Shown piece after piece: positions 8,705 through 16,489 of a stretch of 55,992 nt of DNA. The stretch is from assembly GCF_013141765.1 (NCBI RefSeq), contig NZ_WHOD01000135.1:1-55992 (forward strand), written 5' to 3'. The position numbers and the translations under genes are program-made. This DNA comes from Paenibacillus foliorum. Lineage in GTDB: Bacteria; Bacillota; Bacilli; Paenibacillales; NBRC-103111. The notes under the pieces were generated by a model. That model saw only the letters and a program-made list of their open reading frames with translations. It had not been told where the DNA came from and made no database searches. Every line of letters begins with the position of its first letter. Position 1 is the first letter of the stretch.

Positions 8705-9337
8705 CTAAGTGTAATATTTGCTCTGGACAAATTTCTCTATGGCTTGCGCCTTAGATTTGACATCCATTTTTTCATATATTTTTTTCAAATAATTATCAAC
8801 AGAACGCTTACTTACATAAATCTCATTGGCAATTTGCTCATGTGTTGCGCCTCTTACAAGCAAGGACATAATTTGGACTTCGTCATTGCTCAACATAATC
8901 TCATGGGGGGAATCACTCCCTACCAGCCTCATATGACGGTAAACAGATATCGGTATTGCTGTGTACCCTTCTATAATACAATACACCATGTTTCGCACAA
9001 CGTTTTCACTAGATTCCTTGGAAATAATTCCACTTACTCCTATCTCCAGAAAATGATTATACATATCCGCTACATCAATTCCTGTAAAAATAATAATATG
9101 AGTTTTCGGATACCGCTCCTTGATTTGTTTAGCAACTGCACTGCCAAATTGATCTGGAAGATGATAATCTAGAAAAACAATGTCAGGCTGATGCAGCTCC
9201 ACAAACTCCAAACACAAATTTCCATTACCAGCATTACCTATGACCTCTATTCCTTCAATCTGCTCCAGAATGGCCATAGTTGCTTTAACCATGACAGGAT
9301 GGTCATCTACAATTAGGGCTCTCAGAATATTCCTCAT
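8705..9337 (-). CDS. comA: ComA-like response regulator (NarL/LuxR family)
   Basis: A 210-residue regulator. The receiver domain has acidic pocket VDDHP at 10-14, phospho-Asp57 in FLDYHLPD, and the Thr and Lys sites IIFTG and GIISKES. The C-terminal LuxR-type HTH includes HEQIANEIYVSKRSVDNYLKKIYEKM. In ComQXPA systems ComA is phosphorylated by ComP and activates density-dependent genes. The ATG at 9337 overlaps the comP stop (ATGA), implying translational coupling and a cognate kinase-regulator pair. The ORF extends 12 codons upstream, but that start lies inside comP. Confidence 0.8.
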   Translation of the reverse strand: MRNILRALIVDDHPVMVKATMAILEQIEGIEVIGNAGNGNLCLEFVELHQPDIVFLDYHLPDQFGSAVAKQIKERYPKTHIIIFTGIDVADMYNHFLEIGVSGIISKESSENVVRNMVYCIIEGYTAIPISVYRHMRLVGSDSPHEIMLSNDEVQIMSLLVRGATHEQIANEIYVSKRSVDNYLKKIYEKMDVKSKAQAIEKFVQSKYYT

Positions 9338-11622
9338 GCCGTCATTACCCTTCTTAGCGGTAATGTGATCCATACAGTTGTGCCAGACCCTCGATTTACA
9401 GATATTTCGAGATGTCCGTTCAAATGCAAGACGCGACTTTTCATTTGTTCCATTCCCATGCCTGATGCTCCTATATGCTTTTCCACTTCTGGTTTGGGTA
9501 TAAAACCGATTCCGTCATCCTCATAGAGCAGCTGAAAGGAATCTGCCTCCTTTGTTATGAGAATACTAACTCTAGACGCTTCGGAATGCTTTTTCGCATT
9601 ATTTATTAGCTCCTGTATAATGCGAAAAACATGACGCTTTGTTTCCATATCCCAAGACTCTATCATTTCAGCTCCTATAGCACTGAACTCAAGCTGAAAC
9701 GGAAGTAGCGCGCCCTCTTGTTCAACGACCTTGGTCACGGTTTGAAGCAGTCCAATCTCATGAAGCAAATGGGGATTCAGCTCAAAGCAGCTCTGCCGTA
9801 AATTAGTATTAATAATCTCAACATAATCGATAATACCGCTCATTCTCTCCATCTCCTCTTCTTCAAATGGATGGCTGTTCATAATGGCCGTAAATCTTTT
9901 TTTCAGAAAAAATAAATCCTGCAATGTAGTGTCATGCAAATCTGTAGCAATACGTTTACGCTCAGATTCCTGCAGCTCGAACATTAATTTACGGAACCAC
10001 ATAAAATCCTGCGCGACCAGTTCATTCGGAATTTGTGAAGCCAAGTGCTGCAATCGCACATTCAGCTTCCCGATCAAATGCAAGTTCTCCAGACTGACCG
10101 CCAAATACGAAATAATCAAATTCAGCCATTGTGTCTCCTCTTGCCCTAGCAAAGTATTGGTTTTTTTCCTTGCAATGATCATATAGCTGGTGTATTCCTC
10201 ATGACGATTGATCTTCATACACGAATAGGATGGGTGCCCCCATGCCCCTAATACTGCCATCCGTTCCACTTCATCAGCCTGAATATCTCCAGTAATAACC
10301 GTTTCCACACTGTCGTTGTACTTAAATACGATAGCCGCGCCAGACACCTCTAGGGTATTCACAATATCGACCAAAATAATATCCTTCAGCTCCCTGAAGC
10401 TGGAGATGGACCGAAGGTTAGTAGCTATGTTCCTCAAAGCATTCTGCAAATGATATTTACGGGGAAACATAATTTTTTGCAGCTTCGTGGTGAAGTATTC
10501 ATACGAATAAAGCACAGATGAAATAATCACAACAGAGAAAATAAAGCTGATGAACAGGTCTTTGACCGAAGTAGTCCCCTGAAAAATGACCGTATTTAAC
10601 GCCGAGATAGCTGCGCTAGGAACAATGGAAAGCAAGACGGTAAACACTATACGACGCAATACAATATCGATGTCGTACAATTGCTTGGATACGATGAGAT
10701 AAGCGAATGATATCGGAAAAACCAATACCAACCATGAGGTATATAGGGAACTCACCCATTCATATCCGAGAAATAACTGTGGAATAAATGAGAGGCAAGC
10801 AAAAGGGAAAAACGATATGATTAAACTCCACCAGACTGTTTTTACAATAGCGGATAAAGCTGAGCCTTCATTCCTATATTTCAAATATACAAAAGTAAGA
10901 AATAAGAAATTAAACGAAAATACTATCAAGAACAATGCAATCACAACGTTTGTATTGAATTGATAGACATAATAAGCAAGGTCGGGAAAAAAGTAAGCTA
11001 ATCTAGGCAATACTGTTATAAGAACGATACCATATACTAATTTCATGAATTTATCAGGTAAGTGTACGTTCCCTTTCTCTCTCAAAAAAACAACCAGAAA
11101 ATGAAAAAACATAACAGGGAACAGTATCATAGACGTACTTATAAACATCTTTCCTAATGCATCTCCTCGAACGGAAGCGCCCAAGCTGGCAAAAATAAAC
11201 CCTATATTCAAAAAAACAAGCGATAAGAATCGTCCCGATTTGGAATTTCGTACTTTCCAATAAACCATAGCCGCAAATAAAACACATAAAATTTCCCCTA
11301 AAAGAGGAAGAACTTGTGTGCTGGCAGAGGCTCTTGCATGTTCCGTAACCACTCTAAATTCCTCGCCATTCCGAGAAATTAAAACGCTGTCTGCTTGTTC
11401 GATAGCTCTCCACTTTTTAACGGTAGCATATTTACCCGTTTCTTCATCATTTACCTGTCTAACAATATCTCCAACTTGAAAGTTTAGGTTTAAGCTAGCG
11501 CTATCCGTATCAAGCTTTCTTATGACAAATTCGTTGTTTTCATTTAAGGTCAGAAGAATACCAATAAAAGGATATTGAAAAGTAATAAAAGCAAACCAAC
11601 CATGAATGACAATTAGCAGCAA
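9334..11622 (-). CDS. comP: ComP-like sensor histidine kinase
   Basis: A membrane histidine kinase of at least 762 residues with the ComP layout: an N-terminal membrane segment, an outside loop with a PDZ-like piece (LNFQVGDIVRQVNDEE), about seven more membrane segments to residue 370, a GAF-like region, a HisKA_3 domain with ERKRIATDLHDTTLQDL (His563) and an ATPase domain (NNAKKHS, DDGIGF). It should sense the modified peptide and phosphorylate ComA. The first standard start is TTG 11622, but 11 in-frame codons upstream (IKQKFFIRSVI) extend the first membrane helix to AAGGGGG at 11664-11670. The true start may therefore be a rare codon near 11655. Confidence 0.8.
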   Translation of the reverse strand: MLLIVIHGWFAFITFQYPFIGILLTLNENNEFVIRKLDTDSASLNLNFQVGDIVRQVNDEETGKYATVKKWRAIEQADSVLISRNGEEFRVVTEHARASASTQVLPLLGEILCVLFAAMVYWKVRNSKSGRFLSLVFLNIGFIFASLGASVRGDALGKMFISTSMILFPVMFFHFLVVFLREKGNVHLPDKFMKLVYGIVLITVLPRLAYFFPDLAYYVYQFNTNVVIALFLIVFSFNFLFLTFVYLKYRNEGSALSAIVKTVWWSLIISFFPFACLSFIPQLFLGYEWVSSLYTSWLVLVFPISFAYLIVSKQLYDIDIVLRRIVFTVLLSIVPSAAISALNTVIFQGTTSVKDLFISFIFSVVIISSVLYSYEYFTTKLQKIMFPRKYHLQNALRNIATNLRSISSFRELKDIILVDIVNTLEVSGAAIVFKYNDSVETVITGDIQADEVERMAVLGAWGHPSYSCMKINRHEEYTSYMIIARKKTNTLLGQEETQWLNLIISYLAVSLENLHLIGKLNVRLQHLASQIPNELVAQDFMWFRKLMFELQESERKRIATDLHDTTLQDLFFLKKRFTAIMNSHPFEEEEMERMSGIIDYVEIINTNLRQSCFELNPHLLHEIGLLQTVTKVVEQEGALLPFQLEFSAIGAEMIESWDMETKRHVFRIIQELINNAKKHSEASRVSILITKEADSFQLLYEDDGIGFIPKPEVEKHIGASGMGMEQMKSRVLHLNGHLEISVNRGSGTTVWITLPLRRVMTA

Positions 11623-11689
11623 TATAACAGATCGAATAAAAAATTTCTGTTTTATCGTAATTACCCCCTTGCTTTTTATATTTTTCTGA

Positions 11690-11695
11690 TATAAT
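11690..11695 (+). promoter_or_regulatory. -10 box of the comX-like gene
   Basis: TATAAT stands about 48 bases before the comX-like ATG. The -35 is poor (CCTTGC at 17 bases), which would suit an activated promoter. On the opposite strand TTTACA-N17-TATATC could drive comP. Confidence 0.4.
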
Positions 11696-11742
11696 AAAAA
11701 GTGTAATATATGTAAAAATATGTCGAGAGAGGGTTGGTAATC

Positions 11743-11955
11743 ATGAATACTTTAACTTACTCACCAGGACTTACTACTACAGTTCGCTCACTAAAACAAT
11801 TGGATTCACAACAAATTGCACAGCTTTTCAAGGATACTCGTTGGTTCGAGGCTTTCTCTTTATCCGCAGAAGAAGGAAAAGCTGTCATGATGCAATTGGC
11901 TAAAACATCCAGAGAATACATAAAAAAATCAACACCAACAGATTTGTGGGAATAG
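11743..11955 (+). CDS. comX: candidate ComX-like pheromone precursor
   Basis: A 70-residue peptide without a signal sequence. Residues about 23-50 (QQIAQLFKDTRWFEAF then LSAEEGKAVMMQL) follow the ComX prepeptide pattern of a short helix, Phe/Gly-x-Leu-Ser-x-Glu-Glu and a second helix. The tail PTDLWE puts a lone tryptophan next to last, like the prenylated Trp of known ComX tails. GAGGG lies 9 bases before the ATG at 11743. It is divergent from comP rather than between comQ and comP. Direct similarity to known ComX is weak, so the call rests on tail, size and position. The alternative is an unrelated small protein. Confidence 0.6.
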   Translation: MNTLTYSPGLTTTVRSLKQLDSQQIAQLFKDTRWFEAFSLSAEEGKAVMMQLAKTSREYIKKSTPTDLWE

Positions 11956-11977
11956 TCTTACTTCTTTATTTTACCAA

Positions 11978-12031
11978 ATGAAAAAGAGATTGCATATCGG
12001 GACTTGTCCGAATGTGCAATCTCTTTTTCAT
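11978..12031 (+). terminator. terminator after the comX-like gene
   Basis: A 17-bp perfect stem (ATGAAAAAGAGATTGCA and its complement) with an inner TCGG / CCGA stem, followed by a T-run. It lies 22 bases after the comX-like stop, so the peptide is made from its own short transcript. Confidence 0.85.
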
Positions 12032-12068
12032 TTTTGTCGAATAAAAGTAAATAAAGACGCAAATAAAA

Positions 12069-12095
12069 TGTGCAAAAGTGCAAACATTTTGCACA
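12069..12095. repeat. inverted repeat upstream of sda
   Basis: TGTGCAAAA and TTTTGCACA are separated by 9 bases; the spacer itself holds another GTGCAAA. Each arm differs from the DnaA box TTATCCACA at two positions. B. subtilis sda is DnaA-controlled, so these could be weak DnaA sites or a different regulator's operator. Confidence 0.4.
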
Positions 12096-12205
12096 GCATT
12101 GGAAGCATTTTTATTTTATGATATAAGTATATATTTGGTAATTGAGGAAAATTTCATAAATGACTTATAGGGTCATAAAAGACGAAGGGAGTAAGAACTA
12201 ATAGA

Positions 12206-12376
12206 ATGTATGACTCGCTTACAGATACAGATTTAGTTAACTCATATGTAAATGCTGTAGGAATGAAGCTTGACCAAGATTTTATTGACATGCTTTTCGC
12301 TGAACTGAAGCGGAGGAAGCTGCAAATCCAAGCGATGCAATCTTTCACTTCCAACGCCTCTGTTCATAAACCATAA
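12206..12376 (+). CDS. sda: sporulation checkpoint protein Sda
   Basis: A 56-residue protein translated directly from 12206-12376. It begins MYDSLTDTDLVNSYVNAV and continues through LDQDFIDMLFAELKRRKL, matching the two-helix Sda hairpin (LSDELL...SY...A...LN.DFIE...EIKRR). Sda binds the dimerisation domain of sporulation kinases and blocks Spo0A activation when replication is disturbed. AAGGGAG is upstream but about 14 bases from the ATG, a long gap; no better start exists. It has its own terminator and lies between the quorum module and purD. Confidence 0.85.
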   Translation: MYDSLTDTDLVNSYVNAVGMKLDQDFIDMLFAELKRRKLQIQAMQSFTSNASVHKP

Positions 12377-12451
12377 ATTCTACCAGCAGATTGAGTATAA
12401 TCAACTGATTGCACAGACAAGAAATAATCATCTATATGTAGCCCCACATCC

Positions 12452-12492
12452 AAAAACCGTCCTTGACTCCATTGGAGCCCAGGACGGTTTTT
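12452..12492. terminator. bidirectional terminator between sda and purD
   Basis: AAAAACCGTCCT / AGGACGGTTTTT with an inner CTCC / GGAG stem. It has T-runs on both strands, so it can end the sda transcript and the purine operon. Confidence 0.88.
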
Positions 12493-12536
12493 AATATACA
12501 TTATAGATCATTCCGGCTTCGAACCAGCCTAATTTA

Positions 12537-13796
12537 TTATACCAATGCTTTTTTAGCTATATCTGAACGGTAATGCATACCATCGAAGCGGATGCAGTCC
12601 GCGGCCGTATATGCTTTCTCACGCGCTTCTGCGATATCTTTGCCGAGGGCGGTAACGCCAAGCACACGGCCTCCATTAGTTACGATCTGACCGTCCTTCA
12701 ACGCAGTACCAGCGTGAAACACAAGTGCGTCCTTCACTTTATCCAAGCCTTCAATTGGAAGCCCCTTTGGATAAAACGCAGGATAACCCTCCGAAGCGAG
12801 AATTACGCACACCGCTGCCTCGTCACTCCATTGGATATCCATTTGCTCGAGGTGACCGTTCACCGCTGCCAAGAAAATATCAAGCAGATCCGTTTTCAAC
12901 CGCGGCAGCACAACCTGAGTTTCCGGGTCGCCGAAGCGCGCGTTGAACTCGATGGTTTTGGGGCCTTGCGGCGTTATCATAAGTCCTGCAAACAGCACAC
13001 CGCGGAACGAACGGCCTTCGCTAACCATCGCTGCAGCCGTCGGCTTAATAATAGTCTCAATCGCTTCATCGATGATAGATTGAGGAATATGCGGCAGTGG
13101 CGTATAAGTGCCCATACCGCCCGTGTTCGGGCCTTTATCGTCATCGAACACAGCCTTATGATCCTGTGCGGGCACCATAGGGCGCACCACATTGCCATCT
13201 ACAAAGGACAGGATAGACATTTCCTGACCACTCAGAAACTCCTCGATCACAACCTGATCCCCGGAAGCTCCGAAAATTTTAGTAACCATGATATCATGAA
13301 GCGCCTTCTCAGCTTCTTCCATCGACTGTGCAACCACAACGCCTTTTCCTGCTGCCAAGCCATCTGCCTTGATAACAATCGGAATTTGCTGCTTGTGCAA
13401 GTAGCTCAACGCTTCATCGTAGTTTTCGAATGATTCGTAGGCTGCGGTTGGAATGTTGTACTTTTTAAACAGATCCTTGGAGAAGACTTTGCTTGCCTCA
13501 AGAATCGCCGCATTTTTCCGCGGACCAAACACAGGAATCTTCTTGGCCTCCAAGTGATCGACAATGCCTTCGGATAACGGATCATCCGGACCGATAACAA
13601 CCAAATCAATGGAATGGTCCAAAGCGAATTGGCCGATCTCCTCAAACTGATTCACTTGTATAGGTACGCATTCCGCAACCTCAGCAATACCTCCGTTACC
13701 CGGCGCACAGTACAACTCTCGCACCTTGGGGCTTTTTTTCAAAGCCCAACAAATCGCATGCTCACGGCCACCGCCGCCAATGACTAAAACCCGCAT
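12537..13796 (-). CDS. purD: phosphoribosylamine-glycine ligase
   Basis: A 419-residue GAR synthetase catalysing ATP-dependent joining of phosphoribosylamine and glycine, step 2 of purine synthesis. The N-terminus MRVLVIGGGGREHA is the nucleotide fold, the ATP-grasp core includes IVIKADGLAAGKGVVVA, and the end motif has GRVLGVTALG. The ATG at 13796 has GGAGGT 7 bases upstream; the ORF's GTG at 13805 abuts that site. It is the last gene of the pur operon, 12 bases after purO. Confidence 0.97.
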   Translation of the reverse strand: MRVLVIGGGGREHAICWALKKSPKVRELYCAPGNGGIAEVAECVPIQVNQFEEIGQFALDHSIDLVVIGPDDPLSEGIVDHLEAKKIPVFGPRKNAAILEASKVFSKDLFKKYNIPTAAYESFENYDEALSYLHKQQIPIVIKADGLAAGKGVVVAQSMEEAEKALHDIMVTKIFGASGDQVVIEEFLSGQEMSILSFVDGNVVRPMVPAQDHKAVFDDDKGPNTGGMGTYTPLPHIPQSIIDEAIETIIKPTAAAMVSEGRSFRGVLFAGLMITPQGPKTIEFNARFGDPETQVVLPRLKTDLLDIFLAAVNGHLEQMDIQWSDEAAVCVILASEGYPAFYPKGLPIEGLDKVKDALVFHAGTALKDGQIVTNGGRVLGVTALGKDIAEAREKAYTAADCIRFDGMHYRSDIAKKALV

Positions 13797-13808
13797 TCCG
13801 CGCACCTC

Positions 13809-14543
13809 CTACTTGTTGATTACCCGCATTTCGGTCTGTCCATTGTCGATGTTAATCGTTTTAACCAACAAGGAAATTTTGTTTTCTTCGTTCAGTCTAT
13901 CCCAGTAAGCACTTGCTGTTTGCTCTATATCGTTGTACACAGGTACGAGAACAGGCTCTCCATTGAAGGATGGCAGCGGATTGCCGTCTGCGGAATAAGT
14001 ATGAATACAGTGACCAAAGCCAGCAATTCCCTGTTCGTAATGGAAAAATTGGCGAAGCGTCTGCTCCGGATTTCCCGCATTCGTTTTTAGGATCGACAGC
14101 TTGTATTGGCACTGCTTGTTATTCAAATCAACTAAACCTGAAATCCGCGGCGTATAGTTAGGTGCATCCGGCTCAAAAGTCCGTGTAGTCAATGCTTGCT
14201 CGAAGGTGCCGCCATTGTTCAATGTATCGTAAATGGTATCCGTTTGATCACCATTCGTTACAATGTGCGCGCCATCAGCATATTTGACAGGATAATAAAT
14301 AATAAGAGAAGGATCTGTCAGCTTGGCCGGGTCTTTCGCTTCCGTACGGAGAAACCCATTGTCTTCTTGTACAAAAATCCGGTTGCGGCTGTTTTCGCTG
14401 CGTCCCATAATCCAATACACTTGAACCAGACGTTTGCCATCCGGAGTCAAACCTATAACAATACCGCGCCCTGGGTAAGGATTTTGTTTCAATCCGTCCA
14501 AATTTTGTTCTGCTGTGCTGCTCCATTGTACTGCTGCCGTCAC
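13809..14543 (-). CDS. purO: PurO-like IMP cyclohydrolase
   Basis: A 244-residue protein resembling the archaeal-type IMP cyclohydrolase family (PurO), which has an Ntn-hydrolase-like fold unrelated to the bacterial PurH cyclohydrolase domain. The N-terminal block NPYPGRGIVIG followed by VQVYWIMGRSENSRNRIF fits that family. It would close FAICAR to IMP, the final step. This is supported by position: it directly precedes purD and follows a transformylase that lacks its cyclohydrolase half. The start is a GTG with AAGGAGG 8 bases upstream. Function is inferred from family and context. Confidence 0.8.
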   Translation of the reverse strand: MTAAVQWSSTAEQNLDGLKQNPYPGRGIVIGLTPDGKRLVQVYWIMGRSENSRNRIFVQEDNGFLRTEAKDPAKLTDPSLIIYYPVKYADGAHIVTNGDQTDTIYDTLNNGGTFEQALTTRTFEPDAPNYTPRISGLVDLNNKQCQYKLSILKTNAGNPEQTLRQFFHYEQGIAGFGHCIHTYSADGNPLPSFNGEPVLVPVYNDIEQTASAYWDRLNEENKISLLVKTINIDNGQTEMRVINK

Positions 14544-14550
14544 GAGTAGT

Positions 14551-14635
14551 TCCTCCTTAGAGTTTCGCTTTAGCGAAACTTTCTTCGTAAGCTTGTGCTG
14601 AGTTTTGATTTAGTAAAAGCTTGCTTCGTAAAGCA
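14551..14635 (-). repeat. 5'-UTR repeat, copy B
   Basis: On the minus strand the blocks are CAAAACTCAGCA, AAGCTTACGAAG, then a perfect hairpin AGTTTCGC / GCGAAACT and CTAAGGAGG, which is the purO ribosome site. A degenerate second unit (CTTTACGAAGC to TCAAAACTCAG) lies upstream, giving two tandem units of about 40 bases. It fills the whole purH-purO gap. Confidence 0.7.
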
Positions 14636-14642
14636 CTATTTT

Positions 14643-15821
14643 CTAATGATGGAACAGACGCACGCCTGAATAAGTCATGACCATATCATAATCATTAGCT
14701 GCTTGTACAACCTCTTCATCACGCATAGAGCTGCCCGCCTGAACAACGTATTTCACACCGCTGCGGCTAGCACGGTCGATGTTATCACGGAATGGAAGGA
14801 ATGCATCCGATCCGTAGGTAACCCCCTGCAGCTTATTCAACCACTCACGCTTCTCCTCACGTGTCAAACGTGGCGGCACTTCCGAGAAGCAGCTCTCCCA
14901 GCTTGCATTCTCTACGGAAGTAACTTCATCCTCCAGCCAAAGATCGATCGCGTTGTTCTGCTCAGCACGGGATAAGCCCGGACGGAATGCCATCGAAAGT
15001 GCTTTTGGGTGCTGACGAAGGAACCAACGGTCCGTTTTATCACCCGCTAGACGAGTGCAATGAATTCTGGATTGTTGTCCAGCTCCAATACCGATGGTTT
15101 GACCATCAAGCGCATAGCAAATTGAATTGGACTGTGTATATTTCAAAGTGACCAGGCTTACAAGCATGTCTCTTTTGGCCGATTCCGGTAAATCTTTATT
15201 TTTTGTAACAATGTTAGTTAGTGCGGATTCATCAATCACTGCATTGTTGCGTTGCTGCTCCAAGGTCATGCCGAACAAATTACGTTTTTCAACAGGGTTC
15301 GCCACATATTCCGGATCTATTTGCAAAATTAAGTAACCGCCGTTTTTCTTTTCTTTCAAAATTTGCAAAGCTTCTTCCGTATAACCCGGAGCAACGACCA
15401 GATCAGACACTTCACGTTTTAGAAGTCTTGCAGTTGAGGCATCAACAATATCGCTAAGCGCAGCACAATCGCCGAATGATGACATCCGATCTGCTCCTCT
15501 AGCTCTAGCATAGGCTGTTGCAAGCGGTGACAGCTCTAAGCCTTCAACGAAGTAAGCTTTGGCCAATTCTGGGCTAAGCGGTGCATAGACAGCGGCTCCA
15601 GCCGGGCTAACATGCTTAAATGAAGCGGCTGCAGGAAGCCCTGTTGCCAGTCTTAGCTCTCTTGCAAGCTGGTAGCTGTTAAGAGCATCTAACAAATTAA
15701 TAAAGCCAGGATCGCCATTTACTACGGTAAGAGGCAGCTTGCCGTTCTCACTGTAGATTTTTGCTTCCTTTTGGTGCGGATTCATGCCATAGCGCAAATG
15801 AAGCTCGTTCGAGTTACTCAT
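14643..15821 (-). CDS. purH: AICAR transformylase, single-domain (split PurH)
   Basis: A 392-residue phosphoribosylaminoimidazolecarboxamide formyltransferase, formylating AICAR to FAICAR with 10-formyl-THF. It starts directly in the transformylase domain (LRYGMNPHQKEA) and keeps the catalytic Lys-His block SFKHVSPAGAA (about residues 67-77) and GIGAGQQSR. Usual bacterial PurH is about 510 residues, with an N-terminal MGS-like IMP cyclohydrolase domain; that domain is absent here. The missing activity is probably supplied by the purO-like gene next door. GGAAGGGA precedes the ATG. Confidence 0.93.
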   Translation of the reverse strand: MSNSNELHLRYGMNPHQKEAKIYSENGKLPLTVVNGDPGFINLLDALNSYQLARELRLATGLPAAASFKHVSPAGAAVYAPLSPELAKAYFVEGLELSPLATAYARARGADRMSSFGDCAALSDIVDASTARLLKREVSDLVVAPGYTEEALQILKEKKNGGYLILQIDPEYVANPVEKRNLFGMTLEQQRNNAVIDESALTNIVTKNKDLPESAKRDMLVSLVTLKYTQSNSICYALDGQTIGIGAGQQSRIHCTRLAGDKTDRWFLRQHPKALSMAFRPGLSRAEQNNAIDLWLEDEVTSVENASWESCFSEVPPRLTREEKREWLNKLQGVTYGSDAFLPFRDNIDRASRSGVKYVVQAGSSMRDEEVVQAANDYDMVMTYSGVRLFHH

Positions 15822-15835
15822 TGGTTTATCCCTTC

Positions 15836-16489
15836 CTAACTGGTTATAGTGATATTCCCTTGCAATTGAACCTGTCCTCTAGCAATTCGCTCTATGACTT
15901 GAGGCAGCAGCACATGCTCTATCTCATGAATGCGTGCAGCCAAGCTTTCTTCCGTATCCTGAGGCGTAATTTCAACACTTCGTTGTGCGATAATAGGCCC
16001 TGTATCCATACCGCCATCTACGTAATGTACCGTAACTCCCGTCGTCTTAACACCATAATCCATAGCTTGTTTAATGGCGTCTAAGCCCGGAAAAGACGGC
16101 AGCAGCGATGGGTGAATATTGATCAGACGCCCATACAGCGGCTCGACCAGCACATTTGTAATAAGACGCATATAACCGGCCATCACTACCAAATCGATCT
16201 CAAGCGCCTGCAGCCGCTCTAATATTTCTTTCTCGTAAGCTTCGCGATCTGCATAGTCCTTCGGGCGAAACACAAACGCCGGCACCCCTAATTGCCTCGC
16301 TCGTTCCACCACTTGAGCCTTCGGTCTGTCACATACAAGAAGCTCGATGCGAACATCGAGCCTCGGTTGCATGGACGAGCTGGTGACGGAGTCACCTGCA
16401 AGCCTGCCTGCATTCACCGCATCCGCGATTGCCTGAAAATTCGAGCCGCTACCGGACGCGAAAACGGCGATGCGAAACGGTTTCGTCAT
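15836..16489 (-). CDS. purN: phosphoribosylglycinamide formyltransferase
   Basis: A 217-residue GAR transformylase (10-formyl-THF dependent). It has the N-terminal fold IAVFASGSGSNFQAI, the catalytic Asn-x-His in INIHPSLLPSFPG and the Asp in HYVDGGMDTGPII. It is about 20 residues longer than usual because of an insertion at about residues 31-47 (DSVTSSSMQPRLDV) before the LLVCDRP strand. The ATG overlaps the purM stop (ATGA), giving coupled translation. Confidence 0.96.
   Translation of the reverse strand: MTKPFRIAVFASGSGSNFQAIADAVNAGRLAGDSVTSSSMQPRLDVRIELLVCDRPKAQVVERARQLGVPAFVFRPKDYADREAYEKEILERLQALEIDLVVMAGYMRLITNVLVEPLYGRLINIHPSLLPSFPGLDAIKQAMDYGVKTTGVTVHYVDGGMDTGPIIAQRSVEITPQDTEESLAARIHEIEHVLLPQVIERIARGQVQLQGNITITS

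Noticed and set aside
12573..13433. Plus-strand 286-codon open frame
   Set aside because: Lies wholly antisense to purD, whose motifs are complete; composition is that of a shadow frame.
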